From CAYRDK01 sp043819345 (GTDB lineage Bacteria; Omnitrophota; Gorgyraeia; Velamenicoccales; Velamenicoccaceae), in assembly GCA_043819345.1 (NCBI GenBank), contig JBDREX010000013.1, positions 1 to 39,067 on the forward strand: DNA of 39,067 bases, given 5' to 3'. A program made the position numbers and the translations under genes. Shown one piece after another: positions 7,791-16,887 of the stretch (position 1 is the first letter of the stretch; every line of letters starts with the position of its first letter). The notes under the pieces were generated by a model that had not been told where the DNA came from, did no database searches, and worked only from the letters and a program-made list of their open reading frames with translations.

Positions 7791-9140
7791 TTATTTTTTA
7801 GGCAGTTTCCTTGAAAACGTCTTTTTTGACTCAACCGCATACTTCGGATTCATAATCTTTCCAATAACACTCTTATTAAGCGCCGGATGAATAGCGCGTA
7901 ATTCTGTATCACTGAGATCCTGAAAGTCTTCATTCTTTTTTTCAGCAAGTTTAACGAGTTTTCCTACCGCGTCATGCGCGTTCTTAAACGCAACTTCTTT
8001 CTCAGTAACCAACCACTCAGCTAATTCAGTCGCATATAGCGTCTTATCTTTCAAAGCACACGCAATACTATCTTTCTTTAACTTAATCCCGCCAATAAAC
8101 TTCGCCATAAGCTTTAACTCATTTTCAACGACCTCAACAGAAGAAAACAGCGGCTCTTTGTCTAACTGCATATCCCGATTATAACTCAAGGGCAGCCCTT
8201 TCATGGTCGTCAAAACAGACATGAGATTGCCATAAACCCTTCCTGTATTTCCTCGTACAAGCTCTAAAAAATCAGGATTCTTTTTATGCGGCATGAGGCT
8301 AGAACCCGTACAAAATTCCTCCGGCAAATCGATAAAATCAAATTCCTTTGTAGAATACAAAATCAGATCCTCAGCCATCCGCGACAAATGCATCTGAACA
8401 ATAGACAAGATACTCAAAAATTCAATCACAAAATCCCTATCCGAAACATTATCTAAAGGCTTCTCTGTGACTTTTATCTTTTTTCCTCCAAACACTTTGA
8501 TAGCTTTTTTATAATCCTCTTTGGCCAAACAACTGCCTGTCAAAGCCCCTGCTCCTATGAAAATGGACAGGGCATCACAAAAATTCTTCATCCTTTCAAA
8601 ATCCCTGCCAAACATATTTACATAAGCCAAGAGATAATCTGAAAAATAGATCGCCTGAGCCCTCTTGGTATGTGTATAACCAACAAAATACTCTTTGGGC
8701 TCTTTAGCTACAGCCAGCAACAAGCTTTTTTCTAAACCAATTAGGCCTTCAAAAATATCCAACGCATTTTCAAAACAATAAAACCGCTCATCAAAAACAA
8801 CCTGGTCATTCCTTGAGCGTAACGTATGAAGCTTTAAAGCCAGCGCACCAGCTTTTTTTTCAACCCTGTTTTGAATATCCGAATGTATATCCTCACATGA
8901 TAAATCAGGCTCAAAATCTCCTGACTTAATTTGAGACTGAATCTCTTTTAATGCTTTAGACAACTTCAAGGATTCCTGGGCATCCAAAATACCAGCTTCT
9001 TTGAGTGCTGCGATATGAATAAGCGAATGCACTACATCGTATTCAGCCAACTTATAATCGTAGTGAATAGACTTTTGGAATAGATCAAAATCCTGGTCTA
9101 TCCCCTTTTCAAACCTTCCGCCCCAAAGTTTTTTTGACAT
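7791..9140 (-). CDS. argH: Argininosuccinate lyase
   Basis: The 449-aa enzyme splits argininosuccinate into arginine and fumarate. The fumarase/aspartase superfamily signature GSSLMPHKKNP is at about 279-289, including the catalytic Ser loop. HTLRSRNDQV (105-114) and GYTHTKRAQ (154-162) are ASL blocks. The start MSKKLWGGRF at 9140 has an AGGAG site and the typical ASL N-terminus; 12 further codons upstream are not family-like. It follows argG after a 110-bp gap containing a short repeat, and is followed closely by lysA. Confidence 0.98.
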   Translation of the reverse strand: MSKKLWGGRFEKGIDQDFDLFQKSIHYDYKLAEYDVVHSLIHIAALKEAGILDAQESLKLSKALKEIQSQIKSGDFEPDLSCEDIHSDIQNRVEKKAGALALKLHTLRSRNDQVVFDERFYCFENALDIFEGLIGLEKSLLLAVAKEPKEYFVGYTHTKRAQAIYFSDYLLAYVNMFGRDFERMKNFCDALSIFIGAGALTGSCLAKEDYKKAIKVFGGKKIKVTEKPLDNVSDRDFVIEFLSILSIVQMHLSRMAEDLILYSTKEFDFIDLPEEFCTGSSLMPHKKNPDFLELVRGNTGRVYGNLMSVLTTMKGLPLSYNRDMQLDKEPLFSSVEVVENELKLMAKFIGGIKLKKDSIACALKDKTLYATELAEWLVTEKEVAFKNAHDAVGKLVKLAEKKNEDFQDLSDTELRAIHPALNKSVIGKIMNPKYAVESKKTFSRKLPKK

Positions 9141-9177
9141 TATCGCTCCTATATTAACCATCAGGATGCCGGACACA

Positions 9178-9244
9178 GGGCACGGTAAATTCTAAAAGTT
9201 TTTTGATTATTCTGAACCCTGTTGCCTGAACCCTATCCCCTGAA
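9178..9244. repeat. Intergenic GGGTTCAG repeat, copy upstream of argH
   Basis: On the minus strand this holds two GGGTTCAG units followed by an A-rich and T-rich core and a TTTAC-GTGCCC end. The core aligns well with 10441-10479 upstream of argG (both read GGGTTCAGAA, then AAAAA, CTTTT and TTTAC in the same order). Two related copies therefore flank argG. Confidence 0.6.
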
Positions 9245-9250
9245 ATTAAA

Positions 9251-10420
9251 CTATTTCTGAAACGGCAAACCCCATAACTTTACAAACCCTTCTGCCAACT
9301 TTTGGTCAAACTTGTCCTTCTCCGTATAAGTTGCCAAATCTTCCTTATAGAGAGAGTTAACGGACTTGCGCCCAACGCAAACACAACTACCTTTAAATAA
9401 TTTTAAACGCACCGTACCTGTCACTTTTTCCTGAACCTGGCCCACAAAACCATCAATCGCTTTTTTTAAATCAGAATACCATAATCCATAATACACCAGC
9501 TCAGCATATTTAAGGCTTAGCATCGCCTTGTAATGCAAAAACTCCCTGTCTAGAACAAGACTTTCAAGTTCTTTATGCGCCGTATACAAACAAGCTGCCG
9601 CCGGTGCCTCATAGATTTCCCGAGACTTAATTCCAACAAGCCTGTTTTCAACCATATCAACCCTACCCACACCATTTTTTCCAGCCACTTCGGTAAGATA
9701 AGCGATTAAATCCTGCAAAGAATAACTTTTGGAGTTAATCTTTTTCGGAACACCCTTTTCAAAATACACCTCCAAATAGGTCGGTTTCGCAGGCGAAACA
9801 AGTGGATCAATTGTTATCTGATACGCATCTTCAGGAGGCTCGCAATAGGGATCTTCTAAAACCCCACACTCAATACTGATACCCCAGAGATTCTCATCAA
9901 TGCTGTATACCTTTTTCTTGGTAACATTCAATTGAATACCTTTTTCTTTCGCGTAATCAATCTCTTCTTCTCGCGATTTAAATTCCCACTCCCTGACAGG
10001 TGCAATAATCTCTATCGAAGAATCCAGGATGCGCGCCGTCACCTCAAAACGAACCTGGTCATTGCCCTTACCTGTACATCCATGAGAAATAGCCGTCGCC
10101 TTTTCCTGATGTGCTACATCAACTAAATGCTTGGCAATCAAAGGGCGGCTTAACGCGGTCGCTAAAAGATATTTTCCCTCATAAACAGCTCCAGCCTGTA
10201 GGGTAGGCAAAATAAAATCAGAGATAAATTCTTTTTTCAAATCACCAACATAAACTTTTTTTGCTCCTGTTGCCAAAGCCCTCTGCTTAACAAGCGCAAA
10301 ATCTTCCTTCTGACCCACATCAGCAATATAGGCAACAACCTCATACCCTTTATCATTGAGCCATTTAATCGCGCACGAAGTATCTAACCCACCCGAATAA
10401 GCTAATACAATCTTTTTCAT
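9251..10420 (-). CDS. argG: Argininosuccinate synthase
   Basis: The 389-aa enzyme ligates citrulline and aspartate with ATP. The N-terminal ATP pyrophosphatase P-loop AYSGGLDTS is at residues 7-15, and SHGCTGKGNDQVRFE, another argG hallmark, lies near residues 112-126. I place the start at the ATG at 10420 with AGGAG upstream; the longer frame adds five residues only. Related repeats sit on both sides of the gene (9178-9244 and 10441-10500), so it may have been moved as a unit or the repeats may carry control sequences. Arginine genes surround it: argF upstream and argH downstream. Confidence 0.98.
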   Translation of the reverse strand: MKKIVLAYSGGLDTSCAIKWLNDKGYEVVAYIADVGQKEDFALVKQRALATGAKKVYVGDLKKEFISDFILPTLQAGAVYEGKYLLATALSRPLIAKHLVDVAHQEKATAISHGCTGKGNDQVRFEVTARILDSSIEIIAPVREWEFKSREEEIDYAKEKGIQLNVTKKKVYSIDENLWGISIECGVLEDPYCEPPEDAYQITIDPLVSPAKPTYLEVYFEKGVPKKINSKSYSLQDLIAYLTEVAGKNGVGRVDMVENRLVGIKSREIYEAPAAACLYTAHKELESLVLDREFLHYKAMLSLKYAELVYYGLWYSDLKKAIDGFVGQVQEKVTGTVRLKLFKGSCVCVGRKSVNSLYKEDLATYTEKDKFDQKLAEGFVKLWGLPFQK

Positions 10421-10440
10421 TATGTCTCCTATCAAGGTTT

Positions 10441-10500
10441 GGGGTACTGTAAAAAAAGCTTTTTAGTTTTTCTGAACCCCGAACCCTTACTCTGCACCCT
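10441..10500. repeat. Intergenic GGGTTCAG repeat, copy upstream of argG
   Basis: On the minus strand it reads AGGGTGCAG, then GGGTTCGGGGTTCAG, then an A/T-rich core containing the palindrome AAAAAGCTTTTT, ending near GTACCCC. It shares its order and spacing with 9178-9219. It lies between the argF stop and the argG ribosome site. A sequence family, not a coding region. Confidence 0.6.
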
Positions 10501-10504
10501 AAAA

Positions 10505-11422
10505 CTATTTTTTCAACAACTTTAACATAATCGCCTTCTGAACATGGAGCCTATTTTCTGCCTCATCAAAAACAATAGAATGAGAACTATCAATAGCCTC
10601 ATCAGAAATTTCCATGCCACGATGCGCCGGCAAACAATGCATCACCAGAACATCTTTCTTTGCTAAGCTCATCAATTTCTCATTAATCTGATATTTTTTA
10701 AAAATTTTTGCCCTTTTCGAAGCTTCCTTTTCCTGCCCCATACTGGCCCAAACATCCGTATAAAGAATATCTGCATCTTTTGCTGCATAAAAAGGATCCG
10801 ATGAAACGGCAATAGAAGCTCCTGACTTTTGAGCTAAGCATTCCGCCTGCCTTAAAATTTCTTTTTTTGGCGTAAACCCTTTCGGAGAAGCAATCCTAAC
10901 ATGCACACCTAAAATAGAGGCAATCTGTAAAAGTGAATGGCACACATTATTGCCGTCCCCAACATAACACAATGTCAAATTCTTTAAACAACCCTTTTTT
11001 TCTTTAATTGTAAAGATATCAGCTAAAGCCTGACAAGGATGAAAACTATCACTCAAACCATTAATAACGGGAATACGGGAATAACGCGCCAACTCAACAA
11101 GCTCATGATGTTTAAAAACCCGGGCCACAATCAAATCAAGATACCTCGATAAAGTAGAGGCAGCATCTTTAATAGACTCCCGAACCCCAATATTTACCTC
11201 AGCAGGAGACAAAGACATACACTGGCCGCCAAGCTGCCAAACACCAACCTGAAAAGAAATACGCGTCCTTAAAGAAGGCTTTTGAAAAATCAAGCCGACA
11301 GATTTATTTTTTAACGCCTGTAAAAACTTTCTCTTTTTTAACTGCGCAGCCTTTTCTAAAATATCCTGGATTTCTTTCAGACTAAAATCCGTAATCGTTA
11401 AAAAATCCCGCTTTTTAAACAT
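10505..11422 (-). CDS. argF: Ornithine carbamoyltransferase
   Basis: The 305-aa transferase forms citrulline from ornithine and carbamoyl phosphate. The carbamoyl-phosphate motif SLRTR is at 50-54, HPCQ at 128-131 and HCLP at 262-265. The FHPCQALAD context and TDVWASMGQE favour ornithine over aspartate as acceptor. The ATG overlaps the argD stop as TAATG (1 bp), a sign of coupled translation. Carbamoyl phosphate synthase genes are not in the window. Confidence 0.97.
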   Translation of the reverse strand: MFKKRDFLTITDFSLKEIQDILEKAAQLKKRKFLQALKNKSVGLIFQKPSLRTRISFQVGVWQLGGQCMSLSPAEVNIGVRESIKDAASTLSRYLDLIVARVFKHHELVELARYSRIPVINGLSDSFHPCQALADIFTIKEKKGCLKNLTLCYVGDGNNVCHSLLQIASILGVHVRIASPKGFTPKKEILRQAECLAQKSGASIAVSSDPFYAAKDADILYTDVWASMGQEKEASKRAKIFKKYQINEKLMSLAKKDVLVMHCLPAHRGMEISDEAIDSSHSIVFDEAENRLHVQKAIMLKLLKK

Positions 11423-12618
11423 TATTCCACCCCTTCCAGAACCTTATCCAATATGGCAACGGCCCTGTCAATCTGGCGTTTTGTCACATTTAAAGCCGGC
11501 ATCAACCTTAAAACAGTCTGATGTGTGCAATTGATCAAAAGCCTCTTTTGCAGGCATCGCGCAACAATGTCCTGAGCATCACAGTCCATCTCAATGCCAA
11601 TCATGAGGCCGAGGCCACGAACATCCTTTATCGCCTTATGTTTTGCCATAAGATTTTTTAGTTTTCCAAACATGTAAGGTCCCATCCGTTGCACATGTAA
11701 AAGCATTTTATCCTTTTGGATGGCCTTAAAAACCCCTAAAGCAGCCCTGCAAACAAGAGGGCTTCCCCCAAAAGTCGAAGCATGCATCCCGGGCTGCAAA
11801 ATATCGGCAATCTCTTTTTTAGCTACCATGCACCCTATCGGTAAACCCCCGCCTAAAGACTTTGCCAGCGTAATCATATCAGGGACAATACCATAATGCT
11901 GATAACCAAACATTTTTCCCGTCCGCCCAATACCTGTCTGAACCTCATCCAAAATCAAAAGCATATTGTGATCATCACAGAAAGAACGAATTTTCTGAAG
12001 AAAAATCTTGTCTGCCACATTAACGCCGCCTTCCCCCTGGACAACTTCCAACATAACAGCAATCGTCTTATCTGTTACAGCCGAACAAAAAGCATCAAAA
12101 TCATTGAAGGGCACGTTGGTTTTAAACCCTTCCACAAGCGGTTCAAAACCCTTCTGATATTTCTGTTGGCCTGTTGCTGTTATGGTCGCCAAGGTTCTAC
12201 CATGGAAAGCATTCTTGAAAGCAATAATCTCAAAGCGTGGTTTCTCTTTGGATTTTGCACCGAAAGCGCGGGCTAATTTGATAGCCGCCTCATTAGCTTC
12301 TGCTCCTGAATTTGAAAAGAAAACCTTCCCTGGAAAAGAAAAACGAACAATTTCACGCGCCAATTTCGCCTGAGCTGGATGATAAAAATTATTAGGTAAA
12401 TGAATCAGCTTTCCCACCTGATCACGCACAGCGCTTAAAACAGCCGAATGACATAATCCGACATTGCCGACACCCCATCCCGGGAAAAAATCCAAATATT
12501 CCTTGCCATCAATATCAACAAGCTTCATGCCCTTACCTTTAACAAAAATATACGGCATTTTTGTATAAGTCGGCATAATGTAATCCTGATAAAGTTTAAA
12601 AATCTCGTCTTTAGTCAT
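11422..12618 (-). CDS. argD: Acetylornithine aminotransferase
   Basis: The 398-aa class III PLP aminotransferase converts N-acetylglutamate semialdehyde to N-acetylornithine. NSGAEANEAAIKLAR (103-117), LDEVQTGIGRTG (223-234, with Asp224 to the PLP ring) and the Schiff-base Lys253 in TLAKSLGGGLPIG are all present. The ATG has an AGGAAC ribosome site. It sits 16 bases after argB and overlaps argF by one base. In lineages with few transaminases, ArgD often also works in lysine synthesis as DapC; with DapL here that would not be needed. Confidence 0.96.
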   Translation of the reverse strand: MTKDEIFKLYQDYIMPTYTKMPYIFVKGKGMKLVDIDGKEYLDFFPGWGVGNVGLCHSAVLSAVRDQVGKLIHLPNNFYHPAQAKLAREIVRFSFPGKVFFSNSGAEANEAAIKLARAFGAKSKEKPRFEIIAFKNAFHGRTLATITATGQQKYQKGFEPLVEGFKTNVPFNDFDAFCSAVTDKTIAVMLEVVQGEGGVNVADKIFLQKIRSFCDDHNMLLILDEVQTGIGRTGKMFGYQHYGIVPDMITLAKSLGGGLPIGCMVAKKEIADILQPGMHASTFGGSPLVCRAALGVFKAIQKDKMLLHVQRMGPYMFGKLKNLMAKHKAIKDVRGLGLMIGIEMDCDAQDIVARCLQKRLLINCTHQTVLRLMPALNVTKRQIDRAVAILDKVLEGVE

Positions 12619-12634
12619 ACGTTCCTATAAACAT

Positions 12635-13489
12635 CTATTTCACCATTTCCGTACCTACGCCCTGATCGGTAAAAATTTCCAATAAAAGAGCGTGAGGAAT
12701 TCTGGCATCAATAATGTGTGTTTTCTTAACATCACCACTTAAAGCTTTCAGACAGGCATTCACCTTAGGAATCATCCCGCCTTGAATAACTTTCTGTTTA
12801 ATAAGAGTCTTAATGTCTTTGAGCTTAAGGCTGGCGATAAGTGAATCGGGATCAGTTGGATCACGCATAACGCCCCTGACATTTGTCAATAAGACAAATT
12901 TTTCAGCTTTCAAAACAGCCGCCGCATAAGATGCAACCTCATCAGCATTAATATTAAAAATGGCTCCATCTTCATCTAGGCCCATAGGAGATAAGACAAT
13001 AATCGCGCTGTCCTTGAAACTATTAAAAATGTAATCCTTATCTATTGCATCAACAACACCAACAAACCCCATATCAACCTGAGAGTCCATTTTTTTTGCT
13101 TTTATAAACCCTTGCTTCTTACCGCTCATCCCGATCGCTTCCGCGCCAATCTCCTGAATTTCATCAACAATTAACTGATTCAGCTCACTTAACTTCTGAT
13201 CCACAATTTTCAGAGTTTCTGCATCCGTCACCCTCATGCCATCAACAAACTCCGTCTTTTTACCTAATCGCCGCATCTCTTCAGAAATACTGGGACCCCC
13301 TCCATGAACAAGCAAAGTCTTAATGCCCATGAAACTTAAAAAAACGAGATCTTCCAAAACACCACGCCGAATTGTTTCTTCACCTAAAATACTCCCTCCA
13401 TACTTAACAACAAAAACAGTATTACGAAATTCTTTGATATAAGGCAGAGCCTCTATCAACACTTCAGCCTTCTTTATCGCTTCTTCCAT
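12635..13489 (-). CDS. argB: N-acetylglutamate kinase
   Basis: The 284-aa amino-acid kinase phosphorylates N-acetylglutamate and is often the arginine-feedback point. KYGGS (29-33) and VHGGGP (61-66) are the nucleotide and substrate glycine loops. The C-terminal QGGMIPKVNACLKAL segment is also typical. The N-terminal helix (about 20 residues before the KYGGS strand) is present; in the family such a helix is linked to the hexameric, arginine-sensitive form. A 194-bp gap separates it from argJ, so argBDF may have its own promoter, although I see no convincing -35/-10 pair. The ribosome site is GGAG (AAGGAGTGG). Confidence 0.97.
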   Translation of the reverse strand: MEEAIKKAEVLIEALPYIKEFRNTVFVVKYGGSILGEETIRRGVLEDLVFLSFMGIKTLLVHGGGPSISEEMRRLGKKTEFVDGMRVTDAETLKIVDQKLSELNQLIVDEIQEIGAEAIGMSGKKQGFIKAKKMDSQVDMGFVGVVDAIDKDYIFNSFKDSAIIVLSPMGLDEDGAIFNINADEVASYAAAVLKAEKFVLLTNVRGVMRDPTDPDSLIASLKLKDIKTLIKQKVIQGGMIPKVNACLKALSGDVKKTHIIDARIPHALLLEIFTDQGVGTEMVK

Positions 13490-13629
13490 CTATTTCCACT
13501 CCTTAAACAATCTTTGCGCTACCTACTTAGTATGCGTACGCTTAACCTGCTTATTCTATTTCGTTAATGCTAAATTTGATTCCAAAGATTAAATCAGACA
13601 CTGAGCTTAATCACTGTAATCAGATTTTT

Positions 13630-13649
13630 CCTACCTGCCGGCAAAAATC
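13630..13649. repeat. CTACCTGCCGG-type repeat fragment
   Basis: CCTACCTGCCGGC in the argJ-argB gap matches the core at 26937-26947 (beside fabH) and resembles the CTACCGGCAG fragment at 41-50. It looks like a degraded member of a dispersed GC-rich intergenic palindrome family in an otherwise AT-rich genome. Confidence 0.45.
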
Positions 13650-13683
13650 ACCGTGAACATAAAAAATACTTTTTCAGCATTAA

Positions 13684-14880
13684 CTAATTATACTCGGCAT
13701 TTATTTTAACATAATCATATGAAAGATCACAGGTCAAAACACTCGCCTCCTGCTTTCCGCTTTTCAAATTAATGTCGACAAAAACATCTTTTGCTTTCAA
13801 TAATTTCTTATCCTGCAAAACAACAGGCTTGCCATTTTTAAAAACAGGCTTTCTGTTCAGATAAATGTCTATTTTTTCCCAACAAAATTTTACAGGCACA
13901 GAACCTAAAGCTGAAGCGATCCTGCCCCAATTCGGATTCTCTCCAAACATAGCACATTTAAAAAGCATAGAATTTGCAACCGCAAAAGCAAATTTTTTTG
14001 CCTGAGCAAACGTCCTGGCACCGCCAACATTAATCTTTATAAACTTCGTTGCCCCTTCAGCGTCAACAACAATCATCTTTGCCAACTCCAGGCAAACTTG
14101 CCGCAAAGCCTGTGCAAAGATTTTCTCCTCTTTAGAGCCAGTACGCACAACTGAATTTTCAGCCAAACCATTAGCCATAACAATAACCGTATCATTTGTG
14201 CTCATACAACCATCAATTGTTATAGCATTAAAAGAAAGCTCCATAGCCTGACGTGCAGTCCTGTTCAAGAGGGCTTTCGAAATCTTAATATCCGTAAAAA
14301 TATACGCCAGCATAGTTGCGCTCTTTACATGTGGGGCAATCATGCCAGCCCCTTTTGTCAGGCCTGTAATCGTGACATCTTTTGCTCCGATCTTAAAACG
14401 AGCCGTGACTTTTTTGGCAAACGTATCCGTCGTCAATATAGCGCTGGCAGCATCCGAAAGCCCATTTTCAGATAATGCATCTATTAAGAAAGGAATCGCC
14501 GACTTGATTTTATCCATAGGCAATAACCGCCCAATGACCCCCGTAGAAGAGACAAAAACTTCTTGAACAGATAACGCAAGGCCTTTCGCCACAAGTTGAG
14601 CCATCTGAAGAGCGTCATGTTCACCCTTAGGGCCTGTCATAGCGTTCGCGTTACCGCTATTAACAACAATAGCCCGTTGGTTTTTATATTTACTATGCTT
14701 AAGGCATATATGGACTGGAGCAGCCTTGACACTATTTACAGTAAGAAAAGCAGCGCTGACACAAGGTGCCTGTGAATAAAAAAGAGCCATATCAGGCTGG
14801 CCATTCCTCTTAATATACGCGCTCATTCCAGAGGCCTTAAAACCAAGCGGCAAAACATGAGAGCCTACCTGTAACTTCAT
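13684..14880 (-). CDS. argJ: Bifunctional ornithine acetyltransferase/N-acetylglutamate synthase
   Basis: The 398-aa product belongs to the ArgJ family, which moves the acetyl group from N-acetylornithine to glutamate and so recycles it; bifunctional members also use acetyl-CoA. The precursor self-cleaves before the nucleophilic Thr, here Thr189 in ATMLAYI. SSTGVIG (111-117) supplies the oxyanion-hole Thr-Gly, and NSGNANAMTG (74-83) is diagnostic. Oddly, the segment before the cleavage Thr reads IAPHVKSATML where most relatives read IAPNMATML, a two-residue insertion. The ATG overlaps the argC stop by 4 bp (ATGA). No argA or argE lies in the window, which agrees with the cyclic pathway. Confidence 0.97.
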   Translation of the reverse strand: MKLQVGSHVLPLGFKASGMSAYIKRNGQPDMALFYSQAPCVSAAFLTVNSVKAAPVHICLKHSKYKNQRAIVVNSGNANAMTGPKGEHDALQMAQLVAKGLALSVQEVFVSSTGVIGRLLPMDKIKSAIPFLIDALSENGLSDAASAILTTDTFAKKVTARFKIGAKDVTITGLTKGAGMIAPHVKSATMLAYIFTDIKISKALLNRTARQAMELSFNAITIDGCMSTNDTVIVMANGLAENSVVRTGSKEEKIFAQALRQVCLELAKMIVVDAEGATKFIKINVGGARTFAQAKKFAFAVANSMLFKCAMFGENPNWGRIASALGSVPVKFCWEKIDIYLNRKPVFKNGKPVVLQDKKLLKAKDVFVDINLKSGKQEASVLTCDLSYDYVKINAEYN

Positions 14881-15899
14881 AAAAGAGCCGTCCCCTCATC
14901 AAACCCACACATAACATTCATATTCTGCACAGCCTGGCCCGAAGCACCCTTCAAAAGATTATCAATAGCGCAAGAAACAATCAACACCCGATGCAACGCA
15001 TCAAAGGTAAGGCCTATATCACAAAAATTTGTGCCAACAACATCTTTAAGTTGTGGAATTTCTCCAAGTTTTTTGATACGGACAAAAGGCTCTTGTTTAT
15101 AAAACTTCTTATATAGATCCTCTATGGATTTTTCTGTCACAGACTTATTCAGCTTAATATAAATTGTTTCAAAAATTCCCCTGTTTACAGGTAATAGATG
15201 CGGACAGAAAAGAACATTAACTTTTCCTAAAGATACTTTTGAAAGCTCTTGATTAATCTCTGGAGCATGCTGATGAGCATTGAACTTATACCCCTTAAAA
15301 TTTTCATTAATCTCAGGATACAAATAAGCTGATGCGACCTTTTTTCCGGCTCCCGTCACACCAGATTTAGCATCAATGGTAACTCCCGTTTTGTCAGCCA
15401 GGCCAGAAATAAGAGCCGGAACAATCCCTAAAATAGCTGCTGTTGGATAACAACCTGGATTTGCCACACAAGAAGCCCGCTTAATCTTCTCACGATATAA
15501 CTCTGGCAAGCCATAAACAAATTTAGAGATATTATCTTTATCTTTGTGTGCCTTATGATACCATTTCTGGTAAACAGCAACATTCTTCAACCGGTAATCC
15601 GCGCTCAAATCAATAATCTTCTTGCCATGCTTAATCAGCCTTGGCGCAACAGTCATAGATACTGTGTGCGGAAGTGCCAAAAATAAAAGATCACATTTTT
15701 GCACAGCCTTCTGATAAGAAAAACTTTCGCAATCCAATTGTATTTTTTTCTTAAAATAAGGAAATATCTCGTCAATAGGTTGCGGCTTTTCTAAAGTTGC
15801 TGCTAAATAAGTCAGGCGCACTTGATGATGAGAAAGTAAAATCTTAATCAATTCCTCACCTGTGTATCCCCGAGCCCCAATAATACCTACCTTTAACAT
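14877..15899 (-). CDS. argC: N-acetyl-gamma-glutamyl-phosphate reductase
   Basis: The 340-aa NADPH enzyme reduces acetylglutamyl phosphate to the semialdehyde. GARGYTGEEL (8-17) starts the Rossmann fold. The catalytic Cys150 lies in ANPGCYPTA, and HQHAPEI (209-215) is the family's His-containing substrate segment. It opens the arginine block and overlaps argJ by 4 bp. An AGAAGG site precedes the ATG. Upstream, the rpsI terminator at 15974-16011 implies a separate promoter somewhere in 15900-15970. A GATAAT at 15925-15930 could be its -10, but no good -35 goes with it. Confidence 0.97.
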   Translation of the reverse strand: MLKVGIIGARGYTGEELIKILLSHHQVRLTYLAATLEKPQPIDEIFPYFKKKIQLDCESFSYQKAVQKCDLLFLALPHTVSMTVAPRLIKHGKKIIDLSADYRLKNVAVYQKWYHKAHKDKDNISKFVYGLPELYREKIKRASCVANPGCYPTAAILGIVPALISGLADKTGVTIDAKSGVTGAGKKVASAYLYPEINENFKGYKFNAHQHAPEINQELSKVSLGKVNVLFCPHLLPVNRGIFETIYIKLNKSVTEKSIEDLYKKFYKQEPFVRIKKLGEIPQLKDVVGTNFCDIGLTFDALHRVLIVSCAIDNLLKGASGQAVQNMNVMCGFDEGTALL

Positions 15900-15973
15900 C
15901 TCAACCTTCTTTCAAAAACATCTAATTATCCGCCGAGTTAAAATTACGATATTGACCTATATGTTAAAATAAA

Positions 15974-16011
15974 AAACCTATCTCGTCAAGAAATTTCGTC
16001 GAGATAGGTTT
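15974..16011 (-). terminator. Intrinsic terminator of rplM-rpsI
   Basis: Perfect 12-bp arms (15974-15985 AAACCTATCTCG and 16000-16011) enclose a 14-base loop. On the minus strand the stem runs directly into TTTATTTTAAC, giving a good T tract. It begins 33 bases after the rpsI stop and separates the ribosomal unit from argC. Confidence 0.88.
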
Positions 16012-16043
16012 TAAGTTTTTATGTAAATCGATTGAAAGAGTTT

Positions 16044-16439
16044 TTACCTCTTAGTCCACTGGAATCTCTTACGAGCACCTTTCTGGCCATATTTCTTACG
16101 CTCTTTAGTTCTTGGATCACGCGTTAAAAAACCGCCTTTTCTCAAGATCAACTTATACTCATTCTCTAAAGTCGACAAAATGCGTGAAATTCCATGTCTT
16201 ATAGCCCCAGCCTGCCCAGTTAAACCACCGCCCATAACGGATGCCCTAACGTCATATTTTCCAACAGTATCCGTCGCCACAAATGGCTGATTAACAAGGA
16301 TGCGGTCTGTTTCCCTTGTAAAATAAGATTCAAAAGACCTCTTATTCACAAGAACTTTGCCTTCTCCGGCAACAATTTCTATTCTTGCTGCAGCCTCTTT
16401 TCTTCTTCCAGTCGCTTTAAATTTAGTCTTATCCTGCAT
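16044..16439 (-). CDS. rpsI: Ribosomal protein S9
   Basis: The 131-aa S9/uS9 protein of the 30S subunit is recognised from the N-terminal GRRKEAAARI, GGGLTGQAGAIRHGI in the centre, LTRDPRTKERKKYGQKGARK near the end, and the C-terminal QWTKR whose tail reaches the decoding centre. Length is typical. It follows rplM with one base between stop and start, the classic L13-S9 pair, and a terminator follows. Confidence 0.98.
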   Translation of the reverse strand: MQDKTKFKATGRRKEAAARIEIVAGEGKVLVNKRSFESYFTRETDRILVNQPFVATDTVGKYDVRASVMGGGLTGQAGAIRHGISRILSTLENEYKLILRKGGFLTRDPRTKERKKYGQKGARKRFQWTKR

Positions 16440-16440
16440 T

Positions 16441-16878
16441 TTAAACCTCTAACGTCTTAAAATTTATTTTTTTATAAGGATGTTCTTCTCCAGCATAAAC
16501 ACGTAATTTTTTTAACATTTGACGAGAAAGCGGATTGGCCGGGAGCATCTTGCGCACGGCAATCTTAATCACATCAGTCGGTTTCGTTTTAAGCATAACC
16601 TCAAGCGATGTTCTCTTTAGTCCTGCCGGATAACCAGAAAAACTCAAATACTGCTTATCTTTAAGCTTTCGGCCGGTCACCTTAATCTTTTCAGCATTCA
16701 CCACAACCACATGATCACCCGTATCGAAATTCAGAGTATAAGTCGCCTTATGCTTGCCTCTAATAACTGAAGCAACCTTGCTCGCTAAGCGCCCTAGAAT
16801 TTCTCCCTTGGCATCAATGATAAACCACTGCTTTTTTGAAGCGTCCGTATTTGTCTTATGTGCGATATATGTTTTCAT
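16441..16878 (-). CDS. rplM: Ribosomal protein L13
   Basis: The 145-aa L13/uL13 protein of the 50S subunit is recognised from WFIIDAKGEILGRLASKVA, GDHVVVVNAEKI, TGRKLKDKQY and the C-terminal LRVYAGEEHPY block. The ATG at 16878 gives the normal MKTYIAHK N-terminus; eight extra codons upstream lie across the promoter -10 box and cannot be coding in the main transcript. There is no Shine-Dalgarno. The -10 box ends only nine bases before the ATG, so the mRNA is probably leaderless or nearly so. Confidence 0.98.
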   Translation of the reverse strand: MKTYIAHKTNTDASKKQWFIIDAKGEILGRLASKVASVIRGKHKATYTLNFDTGDHVVVVNAEKIKVTGRKLKDKQYLSFSGYPAGLKRTSLEVMLKTKPTDVIKIAVRKMLPANPLSRQMLKKLRVYAGEEHPYKKINFKTLEV

Positions 16879-16887
16879 AGAAGTAAG

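Noticed and set aside
13490..13683. Search for an ArgR-type operator or riboswitch in the argJ-argB gap
   Set aside because: I found only a 6-bp GATTAA/TTAATC inverted pair and a repeat fragment. Neither matches a known ARG box, and no structured leader is evident.
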